A stretch of 64,000 nucleotides of DNA from Cesiribacter andamanensis AMV16 (lineage in GTDB: Bacteria > Bacteroidota > Bacteroidia > Cytophagales > Cyclobacteriaceae): positions 1-64,000 of the forward strand of contig NZ_AODQ01000008.1 in NCBI RefSeq assembly GCF_000348925.1. The letters run 5' to 3'. A program made the position numbers and the translations under genes. Below are positions 46,486 to 55,663 of the stretch, piece by piece (within the stretch, counting starts at the first letter, position 1; each line of letters begins with the position of its first letter). The notes under the pieces are model-generated. The model searched no databases. It was not told where the DNA came from and saw only the letters and a list, made by a program, of their open reading frames with translations.

Positions 46486-48611
46486 ATGCCCCATTTAGTT
46501 GTACGTACTCTTGCATTTATGTGCCTGCTGCTGGCTGCCGCAGGCGCCCCTGCGGCAGGCGCCCCTGTGGCAGGCACCCCTGCGGCAGGCGACCCTGCGG
46601 CAGGCACCTCCGCTTATGCCACCAATTCACCCGTTCCCTCGGCGGGGCCGCTGGTCATTAAAAAAGAAGGCAACAAATTTGGCCTGGTCAATGAACGGGG
46701 CAAACAAGTGCTTCCCCCCCGCTACGACAGTCTGCAGTATACCCGCCACAACGAGCACTACATTGCGTACATGCGGCAAGCCGGCAGCAAGCAACAGGCC
46801 GGCCTTATCAATGCCAAAGGCAAGGAACTGATCCCCATTCGCTTTGCCCGGGTAAGCCCCATCTCTCCCAGCCGCTATGCGGTAACCGACCATCAGAAAA
46901 AGGTAGCCCTCTTCAACGAGTTTGGCGAGGCCAAGACCCCCTTTGCCTTTGATGAGATCACCGCCTTTTTTGGCAAACTGGCCCGCTTTTATCAAAATGG
47001 ACGGGCCGGTGTGCTGGATACCGACGGCACCATTCGCCTGGAGGCCCAGTACCAGGATGTGATCATTCACAGCGACCAGACGGTAGATGCCCTGCCCCTG
47101 CGTAAATGGGCCATTACCGATGGCAACAACAAACTGCTCTATACCCTGCAGTACGACAGCATCCGCCCCCTGGGAGAAGACCGCTGGGCAGCTACCACCC
47201 GCTTTTATGATTCGGTAGGCCGCCCCACTACCATGACCGCCCTTACCGATGCCAGCGGCAGCATGCTCATCCCCTACCGGGCCATGAAGCTGGATGCCTA
47301 CCAGGAGGGCGTGGCCCGGGTTGAAGAAAAGGGGCGCTTTGGCCTGCTGGACCTGAAGGGAAATTACGTACTACCTGCCGAATGGGACTCCCTGGGCGTA
47401 GCGCAGGGCACGGTAGTGGCCGGCATGCGCATAGGCGGCAACTGGTACTGGCACCTCTTTGATCTGAAGGGCAACAAGCTCAGCCGCCACACCTATCAGA
47501 ACATTATACCCCTGGCCGAGGGCCTGCTGCCCGCCAAACGCGAGGGCCGCTGGGGCTATATAGATGCCAGCGGTCAGGAAACGCTGCTTTGCCGCTACGA
47601 TACCACCTTTGCCTTCACCGGCGAGCTGGCCCGCGTGCGCTACAATGGCCTGGAAGGGGTCATCAACAAAGAAGGCCTCTGGCAGATCCGCCCCTTTGCC
47701 GAGCATATCACCATTATAGACCCCTATCGCTTTGTAGCCCGCCTGAAGCAGGAATACCAGCTACTGAACGAAAAGGGTGAGGTACTGTACAGCACCCCCT
47801 ATGTGCTCAAGCCCATTTTGGGCGGCATTGCCGAGATCAACCCTTCCCGCCAGTGGGGCCTGCTGGACCTGAACGGCAAGCGCCTCACCCCTACCGAATA
47901 CGACTGGATCTCGGATGTGCAGGAAGCCACCATGTTTTTTGCCGTTAAAGAAGGGAAAAAGGAATTCTGAGCCGGGACGGGCGTCGCTTTATTGCGGCAG
48001 GGCCCACTACCTGGGAGCGTCTCTATGCGATTCACGAAGGTTTTATGGGCGCCCAGATAGGCCGCCAGCAGGGCTTTGTAGATACCAATGGCAAGCTGCG
48101 CATCGCCAACCGATACGATACCGTTACCTACTTTTCCGAAAGCATGGCTGCCGTAGCCATCCGCGGAAAGTGGGGCTATGTAGATAAGATCGAGCGCCTG
48201 CGGGTGCAACCTCTCTACGATGCTGCCTCTCCCTTTCAGGAGGGGGCCGCCATTGTATCGCTGGGGGGCAAGCAGGGGGTCATTACCACCAGCGGCCAGC
48301 GCATTCTGCCCCTGGAATATGACAAGATCAGCCGCCTGAGCAACGGACGCCTGCTGCTGCAGCAGGGCCCGCTGCTGGGCCTGGCCGATGCGAAGGGCAA
48401 CCGCATTGTGAGCCCCAAGTACGATGCCATACAGGACCTGCAGAACGGCTACCTGCTGGTAAGCCGCGGGGGTAAAAAAGGGCTGATCAGTACCTCTGGC
48501 GTCAGCACCATTCCCCTGATGTGGGATGTGCTGGTCTACGATGCAAAAAACGGCCTCTACCTCTGCACCCAAAACCGGGAAGCTGCCCGCCGCATCAACC
48601 TGCAACGCTAA
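46486..48611 (+). pseudogene. Secreted WG-repeat protein, frameshifted
   Basis: The protein begins with a signal peptide followed by an Ala/Gly/Pro-rich linker made of 15-bp repeats (46540-46610). It then has many WG (KWG-type) repeats of about 35-45 residues, such as 'KEGNKFGLVNERGKQVLPPRYDSL', 'EKGRFGLLDLKGNYVLPAEWDSL' and 'REGRWGYIDASGQETLL'. The frame ends at 47970 right after a run of five A ('EGKKEF' then stop), and the repeats continue in the -1 frame from 'GILSRDGRRFIAAGP' to 48611. One extra A at 47955-47959 would give one protein of roughly 708 residues. WG proteins are common secreted or cell-surface proteins in Bacteroidota; their function is unknown. Confidence 0.82.
46540..46610 (+). 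repeat. 15-bp direct repeat in the WG-protein linker
   Basis: Units of GCAGGCgCCCCTGCG start at 46540, 46555, 46570, 46585 and 46600 (last one partial), with one to three changes each. They encode Ala-Gly-x-Pro-Ala just after the hydrophobic core of the signal peptide. In-frame 15-base units can gain or lose copies without breaking the gene. Confidence 0.85.
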
Positions 48612-48701
48612 GGCGGAGCATAAAAACTAAGCCCCTTAACAGGACTTGAGGCACAATTTTGTAGGTTCGGGCGTTATACGTTCCTAAAGCTGATCTACTG
48701 C

Positions 48702-50018
48702 ATGAAACACCTTGTTCTGCTGCTGGCACTGCTGGCAGGTACTGCCTTCTTTGGGACTGCCGTTGCCCAGGAGCGCATCATGACCTACCATGATTCTGCC
48801 CGCACCCTCATCAAATCGGTCTACTTTATCAAAGGGGGCGACAGCACCCGCATCCACGGCCCTTTTCGTGGATTCCATACCGATGGCTCGCTGGCCACCA
48901 AAGGGGAATTTAAGGAAGGACAGAAAATAGGCATATTTGAACAGTACTATCCCGATGGCAGCCTGCAGCGGGCCATTCCCTTTGAAGGGGGCCTGCGCCA
49001 TGGCGAGCTCATTATCTATGATCCACAGGGCAAGGTGATGCAGCGGGCCCAGTACCGGCGCGATACGCTGGAGGGCGAGCTGACCCAGTACTATCCCGGG
49101 GGCGGCATTCACAGCAAGACCGAGTTTAAACGCGGCAAGCCCGATGGGCTGGTGCAGGAATACTACGAAAGCGGAACGCTTAAGGAAGAGATCCAGTATA
49201 AAGGGGGGCAGCCCAATGGCGTAAGCAAAAGCTATTATCCCAATGGCACTCTGCGCTCAGAAGCCCTCTACCGCAACGGACAGCAACATGGCTACTTTCG
49301 CACCTACCACACCAATGGCCAGCTGGATACCGAAAGCACCAACGAAGGGGGCAAGCGCATGGGCAGCTTTAAGCAATACTCGCCCGAGGGCCAGTTGCTG
49401 GTAGAAGGCCAGTACCTGGAGGGGCTGTTGCACGGCCGCAACCGCAGCTGGTACGACAATGGGCAGATCCGCCACATCTTCCAGTATGAAAAAGGGAAAA
49501 AGACCGGTACCAACTGGACCTTTTACCCCGACAGCATTGTGGAGAGCAAACAGCAGCTTACCAAAGACGGCAAGCTGCAGGAAGAAATATTCTGGCCCAG
49601 CAGCAAGCGCAAAGCCCTGAAAAGCTATGTGGGTGAGCAGCCCAGCGGTACCTGGACCTATTATGATGAACAGGGCACCCTTACCAAAGAAGAGCCTTAT
49701 GTAGCCGGTAAGCTAAACGGCCAGCTCACCACCTACCACCCCAATGGCAAGATCCAAAGCACCCTTTTGTACCAAAACGGGCAGCCCCAGGGCGAAGAGA
49801 AAGAATACTACCCCAGCGGCCAGCAAAAAAAACTGTATACCTACAAGAGCGGCAAGCGTTTTGGCGCCTTCAAGGAGTGGAGCGAAACCGGTGTTTTAGT
49901 GGCCGAGGGGCAGCTAAAGGGCGATTTGCGCATCGGCAAGTGGACCTTCTATGACCAAAAGGGCAAGCCGATCAAAAAGGCTGAGTACCTAAATGGCGAG
50001 CTGGTGAAGGAAAACTAA
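48702..50018 (+). CDS. Secreted MORN_2 / YwqK-like repeat protein
   Basis: The 438 residues start with a signal peptide ('LVLLLALLAGTAFFGTAVAQ'). The rest is about fourteen repeats of 23-24 residues of the pattern '(Y)YxxGxLxxExxYxxGxxxGxxxxYxxNG', for instance 'QYKGGQPNGVSKSYYPNG' and 'LYRNGQQHGYFRTYHTNG'. These are MORN_2 repeats, as in YwqK, which is annotated as an antitoxin in Bacillus, though most such proteins have no toxin partner. No toxin gene is adjacent here. It follows the WG-repeat gene and precedes an intrinsic terminator. Confidence 0.88.
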   Translation: MKHLVLLLALLAGTAFFGTAVAQERIMTYHDSARTLIKSVYFIKGGDSTRIHGPFRGFHTDGSLATKGEFKEGQKIGIFEQYYPDGSLQRAIPFEGGLRHGELIIYDPQGKVMQRAQYRRDTLEGELTQYYPGGGIHSKTEFKRGKPDGLVQEYYESGTLKEEIQYKGGQPNGVSKSYYPNGTLRSEALYRNGQQHGYFRTYHTNGQLDTESTNEGGKRMGSFKQYSPEGQLLVEGQYLEGLLHGRNRSWYDNGQIRHIFQYEKGKKTGTNWTFYPDSIVESKQQLTKDGKLQEEIFWPSSKRKALKSYVGEQPSGTWTYYDEQGTLTKEEPYVAGKLNGQLTTYHPNGKIQSTLLYQNGQPQGEEKEYYPSGQQKKLYTYKSGKRFGAFKEWSETGVLVAEGQLKGDLRIGKWTFYDQKGKPIKKAEYLNGELVKEN

Positions 50019-50048
50019 AAATAACCGCTCATCCCCCCAAATTACCTG

Positions 50049-50081
50049 GCGTATATACTCCCTTCGTATATACGCTTTTTT
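50049..50081 (+). terminator. Terminator after the MORN_2 gene
   Basis: GCGTATATAC (50049-50058) pairs perfectly with GTATATACGC (50066-50075) around a 7-base loop and runs into T6. It lies 30 bases after the stop codon. Confidence 0.85.
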
Positions 50082-50164
50082 ATGCGCAGCTTGCCGCAGG
50101 TTTTGGATAGGGAGCAGAAGCGCTGCTCCTATCCCTCCCGGCACCTCTCTCCATTTTACTGCCC

Positions 50165-50770
50165 ATGAAAACGCTTCTTGCTCCCCTGGCAGCGGCCATG
50201 CTGCTGTTTATTTCCTGCCAGAAAGAGACCTGTGCAGACGATCAGCTCAGCTGCCAGAATGGTACGATGCAGCAGGGCGCCTGCAGCTGCCAGCCTGGCT
50301 ATGAGGGCACCCATTGCGATCAGGAAAAGCTGCCGGTCAGTGTACAGCTTACCCACATAGCAATACAGGGGTACCCCACCGGCGCCTGCACCAATTACGA
50401 TGCCGACGATGAGCCCCTCTACCGCGATGCCGACCTGTACATGGCCCTTTACCACAACCAGGTGCTGCTGGCCCACAACCGCCCCCTGGCCGTAGAGAAC
50501 TATGATGCCGCCCCCCTGATCGTTAACCTGGAAAACTGGCAGCTGCTCCTCCCCCACGATGGGTATGAACTGCGCCTGTACGACCGGGATGAGGGCCTGC
50601 AGGAAGAGGATCAGTTGATTACCAGCTTCCATTTCTTTCCCTATAGCCGGGGCAAGGGATTTCCGGACACGTATAGCCTGGAGGGCCACTACTATTGCGA
50701 AGCTGGCCACTATAGCTACAACCTGCCTTATAGCCTGCAGCTGCACCTGCAGTATAGCTTCTCAGACTAA
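50165..50770 (+). CDS. Lipoprotein with EGF-like Cys module
   Basis: The 201-residue protein has a lipoprotein signal ('MLLFISC', Cys 18). It continues with a short Cys-rich module spanning about residues 21-43 ('CADDQLSCQNG', 'GACSCQPGYEGTHCDQE'), whose spacing, ending 'CxCxxGYxGxxC', is that of an EGF-like domain. The rest is a beta-rich region of about 150 residues with no family I recognise ('LYDRDEGLQEEDQLI'), perhaps C2-like. EGF modules are infrequent in bacteria but occur in Bacteroidota surface lipoproteins. It is convergent with the desaturase gene, 46 bases away. Confidence 0.75.
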   Translation: MKTLLAPLAAAMLLFISCQKETCADDQLSCQNGTMQQGACSCQPGYEGTHCDQEKLPVSVQLTHIAIQGYPTGACTNYDADDEPLYRDADLYMALYHNQVLLAHNRPLAVENYDAAPLIVNLENWQLLLPHDGYELRLYDRDEGLQEEDQLITSFHFFPYSRGKGFPDTYSLEGHYYCEAGHYSYNLPYSLQLHLQYSFSD

Positions 50771-50816
50771 ACCAGGGGCACCCATCCTGCCCAAAGCGGC
50801 CGGCAGCAGAGGCCGC

Positions 50817-51896
50817 TTAGGCCAGGCCAACCTTTTTGAGGTGCAGCAGGTGGGAGCGCAGCGCGCTGAACATGCTGGGAAACTCGTGGTACACCACCCC
50901 ATACTCGGCGCAGGTGGCCCGCACAATCTTGTTGATCTGCGGATAGTGTACATGGCTGATGCGGGGAAAAAGGTGATGCTCTACCTGAAAATTGAGGCCG
51001 CCCAGCACCCAGTTGAGCGCCCGGCTGCCAGTGCCAAAATTAGCCGTGCTATTGAGCTGGTGAATGGCCCAGTTGTTTTCCAGCTGCAGGGTTTCACCTT
51101 CAGGGGGTGCCACAAACTGGGTTTCTTCCACCACATGGGCCAGCTGAAAGGTTACGGCTATGACCAGGCCTGTTACCAGCGCCATCACCAGATAGCCGGC
51201 AATGGTGGCCAGCACCCCTACCATGAAGAAGGGGATGAACAGGAAAACGGTATAGTGGATCAGCTTGGAAAGCCAGAAGGTAAAATGCTCCTTCATGTCC
51301 ATTTTGGGCAGAGGGGTGCTTTCGGTGGTCTTGCCGGTAAAGTATTTCTGAAAATCTACGATAAAGATCCAGGACAGGTAGGTAAGGCCATACAGCAGCA
51401 GGGCGTAGATGTGCTGAAAGCGGTGTACCCACAGCTTTTTCTGCTCAGGGTGCATGCGCATAAAGGGCTTAACGTCGATATCGTCGTCGATGCCCTCTAC
51501 ATTGGTGTAGGTATGGTGGTTTACATTGTGCTTCTGCTTCCAGAGAAAGGAGTTGCCCCCCATAAAATTAAGGGTAAGCGCCATAAGCTCATTCACCCGC
51601 TTGGAGCGGGAGTAGCTGCCATGGGCGCCATCGTGCATGATATTAAAGCCCATGACCGCCAGGCAAAAGCCCAGCAGCATGCACAGGCTCAGGCTCACCA
51701 GCACCGAGGCAGGGGTAAAAAACACCAGAATGGTGTAGCAGACCAGAAAAACACAAAACAGAATAATGGTCTTGGAATAAAGCTCGGCATTGCCGGTGGG
51801 GCTGATCTGGTTATCCTTAAAGTAGGCATCGGTACGGGTGCGCAGGGTGCGAAAAAAACCCGAATGGCTGGAATTGAATTTTACGTTTGTTGACAT
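50817..51896 (-). CDS. Membrane fatty-acid desaturase (acyl-CoA / linoleoyl type)
   Basis: The 359 residues form a di-iron desaturase with four membrane helices and the three His boxes: 'HDGAHGS' near 91, 'HNVNHHTYTN' near 123 and 'QVEHHLFP' near 308. The third box, with Q in place of the first His, is typical of front-end (delta-5/delta-6-like) desaturases. There is no fused cytochrome b5 domain, so a ferredoxin or separate donor is needed. It introduces double bonds in membrane lipids, probably for cold adaptation. It is monocistronic. Confidence 0.92.
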   Translation of the reverse strand: MSTNVKFNSSHSGFFRTLRTRTDAYFKDNQISPTGNAELYSKTIILFCVFLVCYTILVFFTPASVLVSLSLCMLLGFCLAVMGFNIMHDGAHGSYSRSKRVNELMALTLNFMGGNSFLWKQKHNVNHHTYTNVEGIDDDIDVKPFMRMHPEQKKLWVHRFQHIYALLLYGLTYLSWIFIVDFQKYFTGKTTESTPLPKMDMKEHFTFWLSKLIHYTVFLFIPFFMVGVLATIAGYLVMALVTGLVIAVTFQLAHVVEETQFVAPPEGETLQLENNWAIHQLNSTANFGTGSRALNWVLGGLNFQVEHHLFPRISHVHYPQINKIVRATCAEYGVVYHEFPSMFSALRSHLLHLKKVGLA

Positions 51897-52080
51897 GGAT
51901 ATGAAATTGTGGGCTGCTCAGGAAGATTCAGCCAGACTAGTCCGGCCTTCTGCCCCCCCACGTTCAGGAAAATTTACGAGTATAAACTACTTATAAGACA
52001 GTTTAGCGCCCCATTTGTGACAGCTGCTGCTGCATATTCTCTAACGGCAACTGCTTGCTCTGCGTTCCACCATTAATTTA

Positions 52081-53193
52081 TTAGACCTCCAGGCGCCGCC
52101 GGCGGGCCAGCACCTCCCATCGGGCTGTGGCCTTCCCCTCTTCCACCACATAGGCCTCATCATACAGGTTCACCGTTGGGCAGATATGGTAGGGCACCCC
52201 ATAGAGCACATCCCCTACCTGAAGCGCATCCCAGCCCTGCACCCGCAGCACCCCATGCTCTTCGCTCTGGCTCAGCAACTCCCAGTCCTGCAGGTTCAGA
52301 AAGCGCACCCGCTTGTCAATGGGGTTTTCGGCGGCCACTCCCTTGTGGCCAAGGTCGATTGTAACGATACCAGGGGCCGGTTTGGAGATAATGCGGGTCA
52401 GCAGCAGGGCGGCGTACTGAAAGGGCTGCTCCCTGAGGGCATCGCCATAGCCCCAATCCCAGAGCACACAGGTACCAGGGCTGCAGAACGTATCTTCCCG
52501 CAGCCGGTGGGTGGTAAAGGCGGGGGTTCCGCCCGCTATCAGCATAGGGCTGGGCAGGCCGGCTGCAGCAATCTGTTCCATAAGCATTTCCACCCTCTTA
52601 AAGTCCTGCTCGATGCTCTTTTTGCGTGCCTCAAAATCGGGGGTGCGCCAGTGGCCATCGTATACATGCAGGCCGTGGCAGTGCAGGTTGGGCTGCTGAT
52701 GCAGGTACTGGTACAGGGGAAAGATGTCCCCATCCAGGGGGTGGCCCGAGCGGTTCATGCCATTATTCACATCCAGCAGCACATGGCCCACCAGGCCGGC
52801 CCGGGCAAAGGCCTGCTGGTGGGCATCGGCGGCGGAGCGGCAATCCAGCAGGGAGGCCATAAACACCTGCGGATAGCGCTGCCGCAGCCGGATAAAGCGG
52901 TCCACCTTGGGCCCTACCAACTGATGGGCCAGCACCAGGTAGTTGCCTCCTGCCTGGCAAACCATTTCGGCTTCGGCAATGGTGGCACACTTAAAGCGGC
53001 TGATGCCGGCAGCCAGTAACATTTTCACCACTTCGGGCATCTTGGTGGTCTTTACATGCACCATCAGCCGGTCACAGCTGCCGGCAAGGGCAATCATTTG
53101 CCCGATGTTGTGCTGAATACGGTCTTTGTAGAGTAACAATGAGGGGGAGTCCAGCTCGGCCACATTTGCCAGGGTATACCAGGGAGGGGTCAT
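52081..53193 (-). CDS. D-threonine-aldolase-like PLP enzyme
   Basis: This 370-residue protein belongs to the alanine-racemase-fold group that includes D-threonine aldolase and D-serine dehydratase. 'DSPSLLLYKDRIQHNI' opens the barrel, and 'LMVHVKTTKM' (42-51) holds the PLP lysine, K48. 'VNNGMNRSGHP' and 'HGLHVYDGH' follow. The C-terminal metal site of the group is suggested by 'VYGVPYHICPTVNLYDEAYVV', which has the conserved H-x-C. It would cleave D-threonine or another D-3-hydroxy amino acid to glycine and an aldehyde. It has no obvious operon partner. Confidence 0.88.
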   Translation of the reverse strand: MTPPWYTLANVAELDSPSLLLYKDRIQHNIGQMIALAGSCDRLMVHVKTTKMPEVVKMLLAAGISRFKCATIAEAEMVCQAGGNYLVLAHQLVGPKVDRFIRLRQRYPQVFMASLLDCRSAADAHQQAFARAGLVGHVLLDVNNGMNRSGHPLDGDIFPLYQYLHQQPNLHCHGLHVYDGHWRTPDFEARKKSIEQDFKRVEMLMEQIAAAGLPSPMLIAGGTPAFTTHRLREDTFCSPGTCVLWDWGYGDALREQPFQYAALLLTRIISKPAPGIVTIDLGHKGVAAENPIDKRVRFLNLQDWELLSQSEEHGVLRVQGWDALQVGDVLYGVPYHICPTVNLYDEAYVVEEGKATARWEVLARRRRLEV

Positions 53194-53343
53194 CTTAAAA
53201 AAAGTGTGTCAGGTGCCTAAGGTAAGGGTTTAGCGCATAGGGGGCAAATGGGGAGCGGCAATCGTACAGGCCCGCCCCGCTTGCCCGCAGGTCTCCCGTT
53301 GAATTAGCCCGCTGCAGCATTAGCACATTAGCGCATTAATAAA

Positions 53344-53351
53344 TACCTTTG
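53344..53351 (+). promoter_or_regulatory. -7 promoter box directly before purC
   Basis: TACCTTTG matches TAnnTTTG and ends only five bases before the purC ATG. Transcription would start at or next to the start codon, giving a leaderless mRNA. Confidence 0.5.
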
Positions 53352-53356
53352 CCCGC

Positions 53357-54304
53357 ATGCAGGCCTTAAAAGAAACCAACTTTACGTTTCCCGCACAGAC
53401 GGGCTTTTACCGGGGCAAGGTACGGGATGTGTACTCCTTTGGCCAGCAGATGGCCGTAATTACCACCGACCGCATCTCAGCCTTTGATGTGGTGCTGCCG
53501 CGTGCCATTCCCTACAAGGGGGCGGTGCTCAACAGCATTGCCGCACATTTTCTGCGGGCCACGGCCGATCTGGTGCCCAACTGGCTGCAAAGCACCCCCC
53601 ACCCTATGCTCAGCATTGGCCGGCGCTGCCAGCCCTACCCGGTAGAGATGGTGGTGCGCGGCTACCTGGCCGGGCATGCCTGGCGCCAGTACCGGGAAGG
53701 ACACCGCATGCTGTGTGGTGTAGCCCTGCCAGAGGGCCTGCAGGAGAATGACAAGCTGCCCCAGCCCATCATCACCCCCACTACCAAAGCGCATGAGGGG
53801 CATGACGAGGACATCAGCCGGGAGGAGATCATAGGCCGGGGGCTGGTGCCGGAAGCCGAGTACCGGCAACTGGAACAGTATGCCCTTCAGCTCTTTAGCC
53901 GCGGCACCGAGATGGCCGCAAAAAAAGAGTTGATCCTGGTTGACACAAAATATGAATTTGGCCGTACAGAAGAGGGTACAATTCTGCTCATTGATGAAGT
54001 GCATACCCCAGACAGCAGCCGGTATTTTTATAGCGAAGGGTATGGGGAACGTCAGCGCAAGAAAGAGCCCCAGCGGCAGCTCAGCAAAGAGTTTGTGCGG
54101 CAGTGGCTGATCAGCGAAGGGTTTCAGGGTAAAGAAGGGCAGCAGATCCCCGAGATGACCGACGAGCTAGTGCAGCATATATCTGCCCGTTACCTCGAAC
54201 TTTATGAAAAGATAACCGGTTTACCTTTTACAAAGCCCGGCGGAGAAGACTCCCTGGAGGCGCAGCTGGACGCTGCCATCCGCCAAAACATAATCCCACA
54301 ATAA
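53357..54304 (+). CDS. purC: Phosphoribosylaminoimidazole-succinocarboxamide synthase
   Basis: PurC joins aspartate to CAIR in purine synthesis. The 315 residues are the longer (yeast Ade1-like) form. '[25 protein letters not shown]' starts the SAICAR synthetase fold; '[18 protein letters not shown]', '[16 protein letters not shown]' and '[11 protein letters not shown]' follow. The length is normal for that form. It ends one base before the annotated frame of the STAS gene and 43 bases before its real start. A -7 element lies directly upstream. Confidence 0.96.
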   Translation: MQALKETNFTFPAQTGFYRGKVRDVYSFGQQMAVITTDRISAFDVVLPRAIPYKGAVLNSIAAHFLRATADLVPNWLQSTPHPMLSIGRRCQPYPVEMVVRGYLAGHAWRQYREGHRMLCGVALPEGLQENDKLPQPIITPTTKAHEGHDEDISREEIIGRGLVPEAEYRQLEQYALQLFSRGTEMAAKKELILVDTKYEFGRTEEGTILLIDEVHTPDSSRYFYSEGYGERQRKKEPQRQLSKEFVRQWLISEGFQGKEGQQIPEMTDELVQHISARYLELYEKITGLPFTKPGGEDSLEAQLDAAIRQNIIPQ

Positions 54305-54318
54305 TTGTTACTTTTTAC

Positions 54319-54326
54319 TAACTTTG
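54319..54326 (+). promoter_or_regulatory. -7 promoter box of the STAS gene
   Basis: TAACTTTG matches TAnnTTTG, 21 bases before the ATG at 54347, with GGAG just ahead of that ATG as a ribosome-binding site. Confidence 0.5.
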
Positions 54327-54346
54327 CGATAAACTTTTTTTGGAGA

Positions 54347-54730
54347 ATGAAATACTCTATTGACAAGCAGGAGCGCTACAGCCTAGTTATTTTGCATGAA
54401 GAAAAACTGGACACTACATTGGCGCCCAAACTCAAGTCGGAATTGATCACCCTGCACGCAGAGGGTGTCAAAAATATTGTGCTGGATGTGTCGGAGGTGA
54501 AGTACATTGACTCCAGCGGGCTTAGCTCACTGCTGGTTGGCAACCGCATCCTGACTGAAGACGGCGGTATCTTTGTGATTGCCTCCCCTACCGAGCATGT
54601 GCAGAAACTGATCAAGATCTCCCAGCTGGACAATGTGCTGAGCATACTCCCCTCCCGGGAAGAAGCAATTGATGCGGTGTTTATGAACGAGATCGAAAAC
54701 GACCTCAACAGCGGAGATAATCTGAACTAA
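54347..54730 (+). CDS. STAS-domain anti-anti-sigma-like protein
   Basis: The 127 residues form one STAS domain ('YSLVILHEEKLDTTLAPKLKSELITL', 'NIVLDVSEVKYIDSSGLSSLLVG') with the DSSGL motif whose serine is phosphorylated in SpoIIAA/RsbV-type regulators. No anti-sigma kinase or phosphatase is nearby, so its partner is elsewhere. I start at ATG 54347: the 14 codons upstream in frame would overlap the -7 box and are not STAS-like. It is followed at once by RNase Z, the first base after its stop codon being the TTG start of that gene. Confidence 0.85.
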   Translation: MKYSIDKQERYSLVILHEEKLDTTLAPKLKSELITLHAEGVKNIVLDVSEVKYIDSSGLSSLLVGNRILTEDGGIFVIASPTEHVQKLIKISQLDNVLSILPSREEAIDAVFMNEIENDLNSGDNLN

Positions 54731-55651
54731 TTGGCCTTTCAGGTAAAAATACTGGGGTCTAACTCCGCCACCCCTGCCCATAACAGGAACCAGACCTCAC
54801 AACTGCTCATCGCCGACAATGAGTACTACCTTATAGACTGTGGGGAAGGTACCCAGCTGCAGCTGATCCGCTACCGCATACGCTTTCATCGTATCAACCA
54901 CATCTTCATAAGCCACCTGCACGGCGATCATTACCTCGGGCTGATGGGCCTGCTGCTGACCATGAACCTGCAGGGCCGCCAGGAAGATCTGCACGTGTAT
55001 GGACCGGCAGGCCTGGATGAGATCCTCAGCCTGCAGATGAAGTACAGCGGCACCATTCTTCAATACAAACTGCACTTTACGGCCGTGGAGCAGAGCGCTC
55101 CCGGCCTTCTTTTTGAAAGCAAGCTGCTTACGGTAGAAAGCCTGCCCCTGGTGCACCGCATTCCTTGCACCGGCTTTCTCTTCCGGGAAAAGCCCAAGAG
55201 CCGCCGCTTTAACCGTGCCAAAATGCAGCCCGGGATGACGGGCGATGAGATTGCCCGCCTGAAAAGCGGACAGGACATTTACACCCCAGAGGGGGAGCTC
55301 AAATACCGCAGCCTGGACTATACCCTGCCCCCACGCCGCTCCCGCTCCTATGCCTACTGCTCCGATACCCGCTACGAGCCTGCACTGGTACCCCTGCTGC
55401 AGAATGTGGATGTGCTTTATCACGAGGCCACCTTTACCAGCGAGTTTGAGAGCCGGGCGGCCGAAACCTTTCATTCTACGGCACGCCAGGCAGGCCTGAT
55501 CGCTCAGGCCGCCAATGCCCATATGCTGCTGCTGGGGCACTACTCGGTTCGCTACAAAGAGCTTACCCCCCTGCTGCTGGAGGCCCGGGAGGTATTTTAC
55601 AACAGCTATCTTGCAGTAGAGGGCGAAACCATCGATATTGGGGCAGATTGA
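54731..55651 (+). CDS. rnz: Ribonuclease Z
   Basis: RNase Z cuts the 3' trailer of tRNA precursors. The 306 residues are a metallo-beta-lactamase-fold nuclease with 'GEGTQLQL' (38-45), the metal motif 'HLHGDH' (62-67), 'YCSDTRY' and 'LLLGHYSVRY' late in the protein as further metal ligands, and a flexible-arm insertion around 160-185. The start is a TTG directly after the STAS stop codon; no ATG is in frame early on, and the N-terminus 'FQVKILGSNSATPAHNRNQ' fits the family from its first residues. Confidence 0.95.
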   Translation: MAFQVKILGSNSATPAHNRNQTSQLLIADNEYYLIDCGEGTQLQLIRYRIRFHRINHIFISHLHGDHYLGLMGLLLTMNLQGRQEDLHVYGPAGLDEILSLQMKYSGTILQYKLHFTAVEQSAPGLLFESKLLTVESLPLVHRIPCTGFLFREKPKSRRFNRAKMQPGMTGDEIARLKSGQDIYTPEGELKYRSLDYTLPPRRSRSYAYCSDTRYEPALVPLLQNVDVLYHEATFTSEFESRAAETFHSTARQAGLIAQAANAHMLLLGHYSVRYKELTPLLLEAREVFYNSYLAVEGETIDIGAD

Positions 55652-55663
55652 CCCCTGCTAGCC

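Noticed and set aside
48702-50018. YwqK-type antitoxin of a toxin-antitoxin pair
   Set aside because: The protein has a signal peptide and no adjacent toxin gene, so the antitoxin label is not supported here.
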